Below are positions 16,622-23,892 of a stretch of 27,465 bases of DNA, piece by piece. How positions within the stretch are numbered: position 1 is the stretch's first letter; every line of letters starts with the position of its first letter. The notes beneath the pieces are model-generated. The model ran no database searches. It had not been told where the DNA came from and saw only the letters and a program-made list of their open reading frames with translations. A program made the translations under genes and the position numbers. This DNA comes from Bacteroidetes bacterium 4572_114 (GTDB lineage Bacteria; Bacteroidota; Bacteroidia; Bacteroidales; 4484-276), in contig NIVA01000002.1 in assembly GCA_002254335.1 (NCBI GenBank), positions 1-27,465 on the forward strand. Reading direction: 5' to 3'.

Positions 16622-16857
16622 TGTCATTTGCTTCGCGTCATTTGGGGGAACCGTCATTTTGTGGGCCTGTCATTTGCTTCGCGTCATTTGCTTTGCGTCA
16701 TTTGGGGGAACTGTCATTTGCTTTGCGTCATTTGGTGGGACAGTCATTTGGATTCATATACTTAAATGACCACCAAACTTGTCCGTATGGATGACCACCA
16801 ATGACAACAAATGACCATCAATGTCCGTATGGATGACAATCAAATGACAACCAATAA
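16622..16857. repeat. Tandem GTCATTTG array followed by inverted CAAATGAC copies
   Basis: Nine copies of GTCATTTG (one GTCATTTT), separated by short variable spacers such as CTTCGC and GGGGAAC, fill 16622-16750. About six copies of the reverse complement AAATGAC / GGATGAC follow between about 16764 and 16855. The two halves could fold on each other. Two TCCGTATGGA decamers (16782-16791, 16824-16833) lie in the second half. It ends about 10 bp before the next gene. Confidence 0.75.
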
Positions 16858-16865
16858 CTATCATT

Positions 16866-17357
16866 ATGACAAAAATCGGTTTACTCTCTGACACCCACGG
16901 TTCACTGCCTGCCAAAACCTTCGGTTTTTTTAAGGATTGTGATCAAATTTGGCATGCCGGCGATTTTGGTGATATTAAAATAATTGAGCAACTTCAAGCT
17001 TCTAAACCTGTTAAGGCCGTCTTTGGAAATATTGATGGAACAGAGGCCAGGGCACTTTTTAAAGAAACCCTTGTTTTTAAGGTTGAGGATGTTAAGGTAG
17101 TAATGATGCATATAGGTGGGTATCCGGGAAGGTATTCGTGGCAAGCCAGGGAAACAATCCAAAAGGAACGGCCAGGATTATTTATCTCAGGACATTCTCA
17201 CATTCTTAAAGTGATGTATGATAAAAAGCACAAACTTCTCCACATCAATCCCGGGGCAGCCGGCAAATTCGGGCTGCATCAAAAAATAACCCTGGTAAGG
17301 TTTGCAATAGATGGCGATGAGATTAAAGACCTTGAAATTTTCGAGAAGGAACGATGA
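16866..17357 (+). CDS. YfcE/MJ0936-type metallophosphoesterase
   Basis: A 163-residue phosphodiesterase of the calcineurin-like superfamily. All metal-binding blocks are present: SDTHG (Asp9, His11), HAGD (30-33), FGNIDG (Asn55), MHIGGYPG (His82) and SGHSH (108-112), then the family's NPGAAGKFG. Related proteins hydrolyse phosphodiesters with manganese or nickel; the natural substrate is unknown. Length is typical. The ATG at 16866 follows directly on the repeat array. No operon partner is near. Confidence 0.93.
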   Translation: MTKIGLLSDTHGSLPAKTFGFFKDCDQIWHAGDFGDIKIIEQLQASKPVKAVFGNIDGTEARALFKETLVFKVEDVKVVMMHIGGYPGRYSWQARETIQKERPGLFISGHSHILKVMYDKKHKLLHINPGAAGKFGLHQKITLVRFAIDGDEIKDLEIFEKER

Positions 17358-17416
17358 TGGGAATGGGGGAATGGAATAGAGGAAAACTGAAAGAATGGAA
17401 AGTTTGAATGATGAAT

Positions 17417-17576
17417 CCGGTCTAAAAAGCCATATTTTGCCGCGAAACTTGTCCGTCCATACGGATGCCTTTCAGTCATATGGATGCGCTAATATATTTT
17501 TCTAATTACCTTATAATCATTTATTTGAAAGCAACAATATTTCGCTAATTTTCAAAAACTTCGTTTTTATACCGGA
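17417..17576. repeat. Left, split copy of the inverted repeat flanking the nickel cassette
   Basis: Bases 17417-17475 are the reverse complement of 23926-23984 at 58 of 59 positions. Bases 17544-17576 are the reverse complement of 23893-23925 at 31 of 33. In the right copy the two parts are contiguous; here they are separated by 68 bp (17476-17543). The inner part contains the AACGAAGTT hairpin core. With the tandem array it fills the 537-bp gap 17358-17894, which has no gene. Confidence 0.9.
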
Positions 17577-17600
17577 TTCAATGATGTTTTTAAATAAACG

Positions 17601-17815
17601 ATCCACTCCATTACTCCACCTCTCCATTTCTCCACAACCCCATTACTCAACTCCATTACTCCAACACTCCATTACTCCATTTCTCCAACACTCCATTACT
17701 CCAATACTCCATTCCTCCAACACTCCATTCCTCCAACACTCCATTCCTCCAATACTCCATTCCTCCAATACTCCATTCCTCCAATACTCCATTCCTCCAC
17801 CACTCCATTTGGACT
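17601..17815. repeat. 16-bp tandem repeat array
   Basis: Six nearly identical 16-bp units (AAYACTCCATTCCTCC) run from 17703 to 17798, preceded by about 100 bp of diverged units (ACTCCATTACTCC types) and followed by one degenerate unit. Because 16 is not a multiple of three, the long open frame across it only cycles through all reading phases and is not a gene. Confidence 0.9.
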
Positions 17816-17859
17816 ATTTCTAAATTTCAAATTTTTAACTCCCATTTCATCTATGTAAT

Positions 17860-17893
17860 TATTTTTGTGGCACGAAAAATTAAAACGTGTTAC
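17860..17893 (+). promoter_or_regulatory. nikR promoter with candidate auto-operator
   Basis: TATTTTTG (17860-17867) matches the -7 consensus. A dyad GTGGCACG (17867-17874) and CGTGTTAC (17886-17893), 11 nt apart with 6 of 8 complementary positions, spans the presumed start of transcription up to the ATG at 17895. That is a suitable place for NikR autorepression; NikR operators are dyads of comparable total length, but this sequence is not the E. coli consensus. Confidence 0.35.
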
Positions 17894-17894
17894 A

Positions 17895-18296
17895 ATGGCA
17901 TTAAAAAGATTTGGCGTTTCCCTTGAAGAAAACCTACTTTGTGAACTTGATGAATTGGTAACAAACCAAAAATTCCCAAACCGCTCCCAGGCCATCCGGT
18001 TCCTTATCTCGAAAGAGAAAGTTACAGAAAAATGGAATGGAAATGAGGAGGTGGCCGGGGCAATAGTACTGGTTTATGATCATCATAAAAAAGATTTACA
18101 AACCAAATCAACCGACATCCAACACGACTTTCACGATTTGATCTTGTCAGTCCAGCACGTGCACCTCGATCATAATAATTGTTTGGAAACCATCGCTGTA
18201 AAAGGAAAATCCTCTCAACTTAAGTTATTGTCTGACCAATTGATCGCATTAAAGGGGATCAAGCATGGAAAATTAGTGATGAGTGCGTGCAGTTAA
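17895..18296 (+). CDS. nikR: Nickel-responsive regulator NikR
   Basis: A 133-residue repressor, the same length as E. coli NikR. The ribbon-helix-helix DNA-binding domain occupies about 1-48 (LKRFGVSLEENLLCELDEL, then RSQAIRFLIS). The ACT-like nickel domain holds all four high-affinity ligands in register: His77, His88, His90 and Cys96 (HVHLDHNNCLE). On nickel binding the tetramer represses metal uptake genes. The ATG at 17895 is chosen over a TTG ten codons earlier, because the latter lies in the promoter and would give a non-family extension. It is the first gene of the cassette; 88 bp separate it from the transporter genes, which it probably controls. Confidence 0.95.
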   Translation: MALKRFGVSLEENLLCELDELVTNQKFPNRSQAIRFLISKEKVTEKWNGNEEVAGAIVLVYDHHKKDLQTKSTDIQHDFHDLILSVQHVHLDHNNCLETIAVKGKSSQLKLLSDQLIALKGIKHGKLVMSACS

Positions 18297-18330
18297 AATC
18301 AAAAATAATCGACACATCAATAGTGGGTAT

Positions 18331-18364
18331 TACCTTTCACCCGGAAGAATTATTAACACCGGGT
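18331..18364 (+). promoter_or_regulatory. Candidate promoter and operator of the ABC operon
   Basis: TACCTTTC (18331-18338) is a 7-of-8 match to TAnnTTTG. Directly after it lies a perfect inverted repeat ACCCGG-N14-CCGGGT (18339-18344 and 18359-18364), 20 nt before the ATG at 18385. Its half-site spacing is similar to NikR dyads, but its sequence differs from the dyad at nikR, so it may instead be a leader hairpin. Confidence 0.35.
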
Positions 18365-18384
18365 TGAGATATAGCTTTTAACTT

Positions 18385-19488
18385 ATGGGGCAATCGAAAT
18401 ATAAATACCAAATAATCTTATATTTATTCTTGCTGGTCCTATCGGCCTGTAACTTTAATGCAAACAAAAACAACAAAAATACCCGCCAGGTCCGCGACAT
18501 GCTGGGGCGGGGGGTTTCCATTCCAAACAATATAAAAAATATTGTCGCGCTAAATGCAGGGACGCTCAGGTTAATCGTGTGGTTGGATGCAACCGAATTT
18601 GTTTGCGCTGTGGAGGGGAATGAAAAAAAACGGCAGGTGCCCTATTTGTTTGCCCATCCCGAACTCAGGGAAAAACCCATAATTGGTACCGGAAACATGC
18701 CGGAAGCTGAACTCCTGGCAGCTACTGCCCCCGATGTAATTTTTGCAACTTACATGACCAAAGCCGAAGCCGACAAGCTCCAGGAAAGAACAAGCGTACC
18801 TGTGCTGGCCGTTAAGTATGGCAATTTTAATGATGAAATCGACACCGTTTATAATACATTGAGATTTATGGGCGGGTTGCTGAACAGGACAAATAGGGCG
18901 GGAAAAATAATTCAATACATTGAAAATACTATTGCCGACCTTGAAAACAGGACAATCAACATTGATAATGGCAACATGCCCGAAGCTTATATTGGAGGTG
19001 TTGCTTACAGGGGGTCGCACGGCATTAATTCCACCGAACCCAATTACCCTTCCTTTAATTTTTTAAATATTAAGAATGTTGCGGGTGGCTTAAAAAAAAC
19101 CATGGGTTCAAACAGCGTTAACCTAACCAATGCCTTTATCGATAAAGAGCAGGTAATTGAATGGGACCCCGAATTTATTTTTTTGGATATGGCAGGTGTG
19201 CACCCATTTAACAGTCAAATACTTTCAGAAGCCTGGATTGGTGAATTGTCTGCTTTCAAGGCTGGCCGTGTTTATACCGTTTTCCCATATAATTGGTACA
19301 CCACTAATTATTCCACTATTTTAGTCAACAGCTATTTCATAGGCAAGTTTCTCTATCCATTGGAATTTAGCGATATCGATCCTGATGCAAAAGCAGCAGA
19401 GATTTATCATAACTTACTTGGCGACAATGTTTATCCTGAAATGGTTGGTCATTATGGTTTAGCAAGAAAAATCCCTTTTACAAAATAA
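18385..19488 (+). CDS. ABC transporter substrate-binding lipoprotein (siderophore/B12/metal type)
   Basis: A 367-residue lipoprotein with lipobox LSAC (Cys22). The mature part is a class III periplasmic binding fold: VRDMLGRGVSIPNNIKNIVALN at the start, PEAELLAATAPDVIFATYMT in the first lobe, and VIEWDPEFIFLD in the second, as in FecB/BtuF-like proteins. It would deliver a metal chelate to the permease encoded next (stop TAA followed at once by ATG). NikR upstream points to nickel, as with Helicobacter CeuE, which has this fold; iron-siderophore or cobalamin cannot be excluded. It is anchored in the inner or outer membrane on the periplasmic side. Confidence 0.9.
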   Translation: MGQSKYKYQIILYLFLLVLSACNFNANKNNKNTRQVRDMLGRGVSIPNNIKNIVALNAGTLRLIVWLDATEFVCAVEGNEKKRQVPYLFAHPELREKPIIGTGNMPEAELLAATAPDVIFATYMTKAEADKLQERTSVPVLAVKYGNFNDEIDTVYNTLRFMGGLLNRTNRAGKIIQYIENTIADLENRTINIDNGNMPEAYIGGVAYRGSHGINSTEPNYPSFNFLNIKNVAGGLKKTMGSNSVNLTNAFIDKEQVIEWDPEFIFLDMAGVHPFNSQILSEAWIGELSAFKAGRVYTVFPYNWYTTNYSTILVNSYFIGKFLYPLEFSDIDPDAKAAEIYHNLLGDNVYPEMVGHYGLARKIPFTK

Positions 19489-20553
19489 ATGGAAACAGCA
19501 TATAAAAAATACAAAAGCCAGGTAGTCAGGAAGCGCATCTTTTTCTTTGTAACTGCTGTATTGTTGGTGTTTTTTGCCATAGTGGGCATCAGTTTTGGAG
19601 CTGCCGATCTTGATCCCGAAAGGATTTTTGCAATATTTTATAATGAGGGCGATGAACTAACATGGCAAATCATCTGGAATATCCGTCTGCCACGGGTCTT
19701 ATCGGCAATCCTTGCCGGGATGGCGCTCTCGGTTGCCGGTGCAGCCATGCAGAGCATTTTGCGTAACCCGCTGGGATCCCCTTTTACCCTGGGTATTTCT
19801 AACGCAGCAGCTTTTGGTGCTGCCGTTGCTGTTGTAATATTTGGTGCCGGGACCATGCACAGTAGCATCAGCAATGCGGTTTTGATCAATAATCCTTACC
19901 TGATCACCATTTGCGCTTTTCTTTCGAGCATGGCGGCAACTATGGTCATCCTGATTGTGGCCCGGATACGCGGGGCCAGCCCCGAAACAATGATACTTAC
20001 AGGGATAATGACAGGATCACTATTTATGGCCGGTACAACTGCATTACAATTTTTTGCTGATGATATTGAGATTGCCGCCATTGTTTTCTGGAGTTTTGGC
20101 GACCTGGGCCGGGCCGGCTGGCGCGAATTTTGGGTGATGGTTGCTGTGGTAATTCCATCGCTTATCTTTTTTATTTATAATCGCTGGAACTATAACTCCC
20201 TGGATGCCGGTGACGAAACAGCCCAAAGCCTGGGTGTGAATGTTCAGAGGGTCAGGATATTCGGGATGCTGGTTGCCACACTCTCAACGGCAATTGCAGT
20301 TTCATTTTTTGGGATCATTGCTTTTGTTGGACTGGTGGTGCCTCACATCGTGCGCTTTGTAATCGGGCCCGACGAGCGGTACCTTATCCCATCAGCAGCT
20401 TTATTTGGCGGATTGTTTTTGTTGATATCAGATACTATTGCCAGGACCATAATTTCACCCATCGTGCTGCCTGTTGGGATTTTGACTTCTTTTATAGGGG
20501 CACCATTGTTTTTAATTTTATTGGTAAGAAGAAAACGGAGGGCGCAATGGTAA
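19489..20553 (+). CDS. FecCD-family ABC transporter permease
   Basis: A 354-residue membrane protein with about ten hydrophobic helices. The FecCD/BtuC hallmarks are present: RLPRVLSAILAGMALSVAGA, then QSILRNPLGSPFTLGISNAA, then FWSFGDLGRAGW and the C-terminal FVGLVVPHIVRFVIGPDERY coupling region. It forms the dimeric inner-membrane channel of the importer. Its ATG directly follows the stop of the binding protein, and its last 7 nt overlap the ATPase gene, so the three are tightly coupled. Confidence 0.95.
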   Translation: METAYKKYKSQVVRKRIFFFVTAVLLVFFAIVGISFGAADLDPERIFAIFYNEGDELTWQIIWNIRLPRVLSAILAGMALSVAGAAMQSILRNPLGSPFTLGISNAAAFGAAVAVVIFGAGTMHSSISNAVLINNPYLITICAFLSSMAATMVILIVARIRGASPETMILTGIMTGSLFMAGTTALQFFADDIEIAAIVFWSFGDLGRAGWREFWVMVAVVIPSLIFFIYNRWNYNSLDAGDETAQSLGVNVQRVRIFGMLVATLSTAIAVSFFGIIAFVGLVVPHIVRFVIGPDERYLIPSAALFGGLFLLISDTIARTIISPIVLPVGILTSFIGAPLFLILLVRRKRRAQW

Positions 20554-21314
20554 AGATAAAGATCGAAAACATGAGCTTTGCCTATCGAAAGGTGCCTGTC
20601 CTTAAAAACCTGGATATTAAAATCCGTGCCGGACAACTAACTGCTATAATCGGGCCTAATGGTTCGGGCAAAAGCACCCTGCTCAAATGTATCAATGGCA
20701 TACTGCCGGTTAAAAAAGGGGAAATACTTGTTGATGAGAAATCTACTGTTTCGTTCACCCGGAGGCATTTGGCCACCATCATGGCTTATGTGCCGCAGCA
20801 GGAAACACAGGTTTTTTCGGGCACAGTTTACGAAACTATACTCATGGGCAGGAAGCCCTATATCGGATGGTCACAGAAACCTGAAGATTACGAAATCATC
20901 AACCAGGTGATGAATGATCTTGACCTTAATTCCATTTCATCTGAATTTTTAAATGAACTGAGCGGTGGCCAGCGCCAAAGGGTATTGATTGGCAGGGCGC
21001 TTGCACAACAACCTGAAATCCTTCTGCTTGATGAACCAACCGCAAACCTCGACCTTAAACATCAACTGGAAGTTATGCAGATACTTAAAGATTTATCCCA
21101 TAAAGGGATTACAGTAATCCTTGCCATACACGACCTGAACATGGCCGCAAAATATTGTAACGAATTAATTATGTTAGATAAGGGTAAAACTTTTGCAACT
21201 GGCGATAGAAGTATCCTTGACGAAAATAACATTAAAAGCCTATACGAAGTTGAGGTGAAAATCCTTGGCTATGGCAACGATAATATAATTATCCCATTAA
21301 AAGCAATAAAATAA
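20547..21314 (+). CDS. ABC transporter ATP-binding protein (FepC/BtuD type)
   Basis: A 255-residue ATPase with Walker A GPNGSGKST (36-44), Q-loop QQETQVFSG, signature LSGGQ (138-142), Walker B ILLLDEP (158-164) and the switch His195 (AIHD). It powers the FecCD permease dimer. It overlaps the permease gene by 7 nt and ends 11 nt before the fusion gene, so all four genes probably form one operon. Confidence 0.95.
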   Translation: MVKIKIENMSFAYRKVPVLKNLDIKIRAGQLTAIIGPNGSGKSTLLKCINGILPVKKGEILVDEKSTVSFTRRHLATIMAYVPQQETQVFSGTVYETILMGRKPYIGWSQKPEDYEIINQVMNDLDLNSISSEFLNELSGGQRQRVLIGRALAQQPEILLLDEPTANLDLKHQLEVMQILKDLSHKGITVILAIHDLNMAAKYCNELIMLDKGKTFATGDRSILDENNIKSLYEVEVKILGYGNDNIIIPLKAIK

Positions 21315-21325
21315 ACATAAAAATA

Positions 21326-22417
21326 ATGATAAAAATACCATATATCGGAAAAGTAAAAAGTAAATTCAATGGGCCTACAAATCCCGGCATCATGCGGGAA
21401 GAAGAAAGTGAAATAACAATTTTTGACGATTATGCCGAAGGTTTGTTTAAAACTGAACTTTCCGGTTACCTTGAAATCTATTTCCATTTCGACAGGGCGG
21501 AACCTTACCAGCTAAAAACATTTACTTACGCAGGTGATTACAAGGGGATATTTGCCACGCGCAGCCCACGCCGGCCATCAAAATTGGGCAGTACCATTGT
21601 TAAATTACTTGGGCGTTCTGGAAATATTTTGAAGGTACAGGGATTGGATGCCCTCGACGAGACCCCGGTCATAGATATCAAACCCCTGCATATCCCCATG
21701 AATGAAGAAGAATTGGAAGCATCGGAAGTGCAGGTAAGAAAGATGAACCCGCGCAAACTGATTGTTTCAAATATTTGGGCAGGCAAGACCGACAGGCTTT
21801 TATTGGATGCGGCACAGATACACGGCCATTTTTGCACGGGCCTGGCAATGGGTGTGATGATGGCCACACGTGCGATGCAATTGATACGTGGCAATTCAGA
21901 TGGGTTGGAAGATCTTTTGGCAATTGTAGAAACAAATAATTGTGTTTCCGATGGGGTTCAATTTGTTACGGGCTGCACTTTTGGAAACAACGCACTTATC
22001 TTTAAGGATTTTGGCAAAACGGCCTTTACACTTACCAAACGCGATGGCAAAGGTATCCGCATATCAACACTGCCGGGTGGAAAGGGTTACATGCGAAAAG
22101 CTCATCCCCTCTTTTCTGAAAGTTATAAAAAGGTGGTTGCCGATCAGGATCACAGCGATGAGGAAATATCGAAATTTAAACAATTAGGCGTGGAAAAAGC
22201 TTTTGCAACACTTACCCTGGATTTTGATAAACTATTTAAGGTTGAAGATGTTGATGTAGAAATTCCTGCTTATGCCCCATCACACGAAAGTATTTTATGT
22301 AACACTTGCGGGGAAGAAGTGATGGGCACCAGGATAATCCGGAGGCGTGGGAAACAATTTTGTGTCCCTTGCGCCGGGGAAAATGGTAAAATACTGACGG
22401 GGAACGGGATAGGGTGA
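21326..22417 (+). CDS. TrmO-like / FmdE / zinc-ribbon fusion protein
   Basis: A 363-residue protein with three parts. Residues about 1-124 resemble the TrmO (TsaA, UPF0066) beta-barrel: IPYIGKVKS, GIFATRSPRRPSKLG (74-88) and GLDALDETPVIDIKP (106-120). In TrmO this fold binds S-adenosylmethionine and methylates tRNA t6A37, but the N-terminal PRQ-type motif is changed here. Residues about 145-245 are an FmdE domain: HGHFCTG (166-172), VETNNC (201-206), GCTFGNN (216-222). FmdE is named from the formylmethanofuran dehydrogenase operon of methanogens; its bacterial role is unknown and metal binding by the His/Cys residues is likely. The end is a zinc ribbon (Cys325, Cys328, Cys346, Cys349). It is co-transcribed with the ABC importer 11 nt upstream, which suggests a role in handling the imported metal. 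Confidence 0.85.
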   Translation: MIKIPYIGKVKSKFNGPTNPGIMREEESEITIFDDYAEGLFKTELSGYLEIYFHFDRAEPYQLKTFTYAGDYKGIFATRSPRRPSKLGSTIVKLLGRSGNILKVQGLDALDETPVIDIKPLHIPMNEEELEASEVQVRKMNPRKLIVSNIWAGKTDRLLLDAAQIHGHFCTGLAMGVMMATRAMQLIRGNSDGLEDLLAIVETNNCVSDGVQFVTGCTFGNNALIFKDFGKTAFTLTKRDGKGIRISTLPGGKGYMRKAHPLFSESYKKVVADQDHSDEEISKFKQLGVEKAFATLTLDFDKLFKVEDVDVEIPAYAPSHESILCNTCGEEVMGTRIIRRRGKQFCVPCAGENGKILTGNGIG

Positions 22418-22498
22418 AAAGTTTGGGGTTTGGAGTTCGGGGTTTCACCTGAGAAACGTTAACCCCCTACTCCCCTGTCAAGTTAAAAAAAATATCTA

Positions 22499-22524
22499 TA
22501 GCCCGGCCATGAATGGCTGGGCTA
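22499..22524. repeat. GC-rich hairpin between fusion gene and NicO gene
   Basis: Two 12-nt arms (TAGCCCGGCCAT and ATGGCTGGGCTA) pair at 11 of 12 positions around a 2-nt loop, 25 nt before the next ATG. No T-run follows on the plus strand. It may attenuate or process the transcript or be a dispersed palindrome. Confidence 0.6.
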
Positions 22525-22548
22525 CTGAGGTCAAATAAACACATTACA

Positions 22549-23274
22549 ATGCTACAACTATTAACAGGAATATCGGCGGCTGCCGCACATGTACTTTCGG
22601 GGCCTGACCATTTGGCGGCGGTAACGCCCCTTGCCATCGAAACCAAAAAACGCTCATGGGGGGTGGGGATGGCCTGGGGCATCGGGCACACTTTAGGTAT
22701 TTTGATCATCGGGGTTTTGTTTCTCTTTTTCAGGGATGTGATACCGGTGGAGGCCATTTCGGAACACAGCGAACAATTAGTGGGGATAATGCTGATACTG
22801 ATTGGGCTTTGGGCAATACTGAAGGTGCACCTTAAAATATTCCCAAAAAAACATGCGCACCCCCACATCCATAAAAATGAAACCGGTGATTTTGTACATA
22901 TCCACAAACATGATCATGATTTGGATCATTCGCACAGCGAAAAAATTTCCCACAAACACCCTCATCAAAAAAGCTACCGGCAAAATGTTATGGCAGCATT
23001 GGGAGTGGGTATTTTCCACGGCGTGGCCGGGGTATCGCACCTTATTGCAATTTTGCCGACCCTGGCACTGCCCAGCACATTTGACGCAGTGATGTACCTT
23101 ACCGGGTTTGGGATTGGGACTATTGGGGCAATGGTACTGTTTTCAGCAATTTTAGGTTTTGTTGCCCTAAAAACTTCAGAGCAAAAAAGGGCCATGACCT
23201 ATTCTATTTTAAGGATAGCCGGAGGATCGGTGGCAATTTTGATTGGTATATGGTGGATTATGCAAACTTTTTGA
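22549..23274 (+). CDS. NicO/UreH-type nickel-cobalt permease with His-rich loop
   Basis: A 241-residue membrane protein with about six helices. The metal motif near the N-terminus, HVLSGPDHLAAVTP (His14, Asp20, His21), resembles the HX4DH box of nickel-cobalt permeases; GIGHTLG (44-50) and GVAGVSHL (158-165) match its repeats. A cytoplasmic or periplasmic loop at 102-139 contains 13 His among 38 residues (KKHAHPHIHKN, HIHKHDHD), as in RcnA-like exporters and UreH-like proteins. It probably moves nickel or cobalt; direction is not clear. The ATG at 22549 is preferred to a frame opening at 22513 inside the hairpin. It is 131 bp after the fusion gene and may have its own promoter. Confidence 0.85.
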   Translation: MLQLLTGISAAAAHVLSGPDHLAAVTPLAIETKKRSWGVGMAWGIGHTLGILIIGVLFLFFRDVIPVEAISEHSEQLVGIMLILIGLWAILKVHLKIFPKKHAHPHIHKNETGDFVHIHKHDHDLDHSHSEKISHKHPHQKSYRQNVMAALGVGIFHGVAGVSHLIAILPTLALPSTFDAVMYLTGFGIGTIGAMVLFSAILGFVALKTSEQKRAMTYSILRIAGGSVAILIGIWWIMQTF

Positions 23275-23490
23275 TCTGGTTTTTATATTTTTCTGTCAAG
23301 TATAAAAAAGGTACAATAGCGATAATTGAGGCCTAACAGGTGGGGTGTTAAATCTGGTTTTGGCTTTTTTGTGAAAATTGTAATGTCCTGATAAGTAGCT
23401 GAGTACATTTTTTGTGAAATCAAATTTTTAACACACCACTTGTTAAAACTTTTTATACCAGGCTCCATGTTTTACATATGAGCCTATTCC

Positions 23491-23523
23491 GAAAACGAAG
23501 TTTTCAGAAATTCGCGAATTTCT
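23491..23523. repeat. Two abutting palindromes
   Basis: GAAAAC-GAA-GTTTTC (23491-23505) is followed without a gap by the perfect 18-bp palindrome AGAAATTCGCGAATTTCT (23506-23523). The AACGAAGTT core recurs at about 17555-17565 and 23904-23913. They lie in the 372-bp gap 23275-23646, where I otherwise see only AT-rich sequence and an ATTCGTGCATTCGCGGCTAA stretch (23565-23584). Confidence 0.75.
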
Positions 23524-23626
23524 ATTATTCGTATATACCTAAATAACAACTTATTGATAATTTCAATTCGTGCATTCGCGGCTAACTTTAACTTGTCGGA
23601 GTGGATTCACATATAGATAATTTACA

Positions 23627-23634
23627 TACCTTTG
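23627..23634 (+). promoter_or_regulatory. -7 box of the small Cys protein gene
   Basis: TACCTTTG matches TAnnTTTG exactly, 12 nt before the ATG at 23647. The -33 region is weak. The match supports the small downstream frame being a real gene. Confidence 0.45.
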
Positions 23635-23646
23635 CAGAAAAAAAAC

Positions 23647-23847
23647 ATGAAAAAGATTGACACTTCCAAACTCTCAAATGATGAATGTTGGAGCATCCAA
23701 ATCAATGGGACCTTATACTGTAAAAATTGTAAATGGACTGGCATCAGTGCCTGCAACGGGCATAATATCCAAAAAACCGGGATCAACTCAAAGGGCTATC
23801 GTATTGGCGAATTTGGATTGATTGATGAACAGTGTGTGAATGATTGA
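23647..23847 (+). CDS. Small cysteine-containing hypothetical protein
   Basis: A 66-residue soluble protein starting at the ATG at 23647. It contains five Cys: one near the start (ECWS), a CKNCKW pair, ACNGHN, and one near the end (EQCVND). The CxxC plus C-x-x-H spacing (CKNC...CNGH) could bind zinc or another metal. Nothing in it matches a family I recognise. An exact -7 box lies just upstream, no other gene covers it, and codon use looks normal. It is followed closely by the right copy of the flanking inverted repeat, so it lies just inside the cassette boundary. Confidence 0.6.
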   Translation: MKKIDTSKLSNDECWSIQINGTLYCKNCKWTGISACNGHNIQKTGINSKGYRIGEFGLIDEQCVND

Positions 23848-23892
23848 ACGCTTAAACCTCTATAATAATCCTGATAGCTATTTTTCTATGTG

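Noticed and set aside
16622..17815. CRISPR-like arrays at the GTCATTTG and 16-bp repeats
   Set aside because: Units are 8 or 16 bp without unique 30-40 bp spacers, and no cas gene is present.
17581..17823. 80-codon plus-strand frame rich in Pro, Leu, Ser, His
   Set aside because: It is a translation of the 16-bp tandem array; the unit length cycles through all three phases, so an open frame is expected in repeat DNA without coding.
18297..18384. Cobalamin or nickel-cobalt riboswitch before the ABC operon
   Set aside because: Only 88 bp are available, the conserved boxes were not found, and the region fits a promoter with an inverted repeat better.
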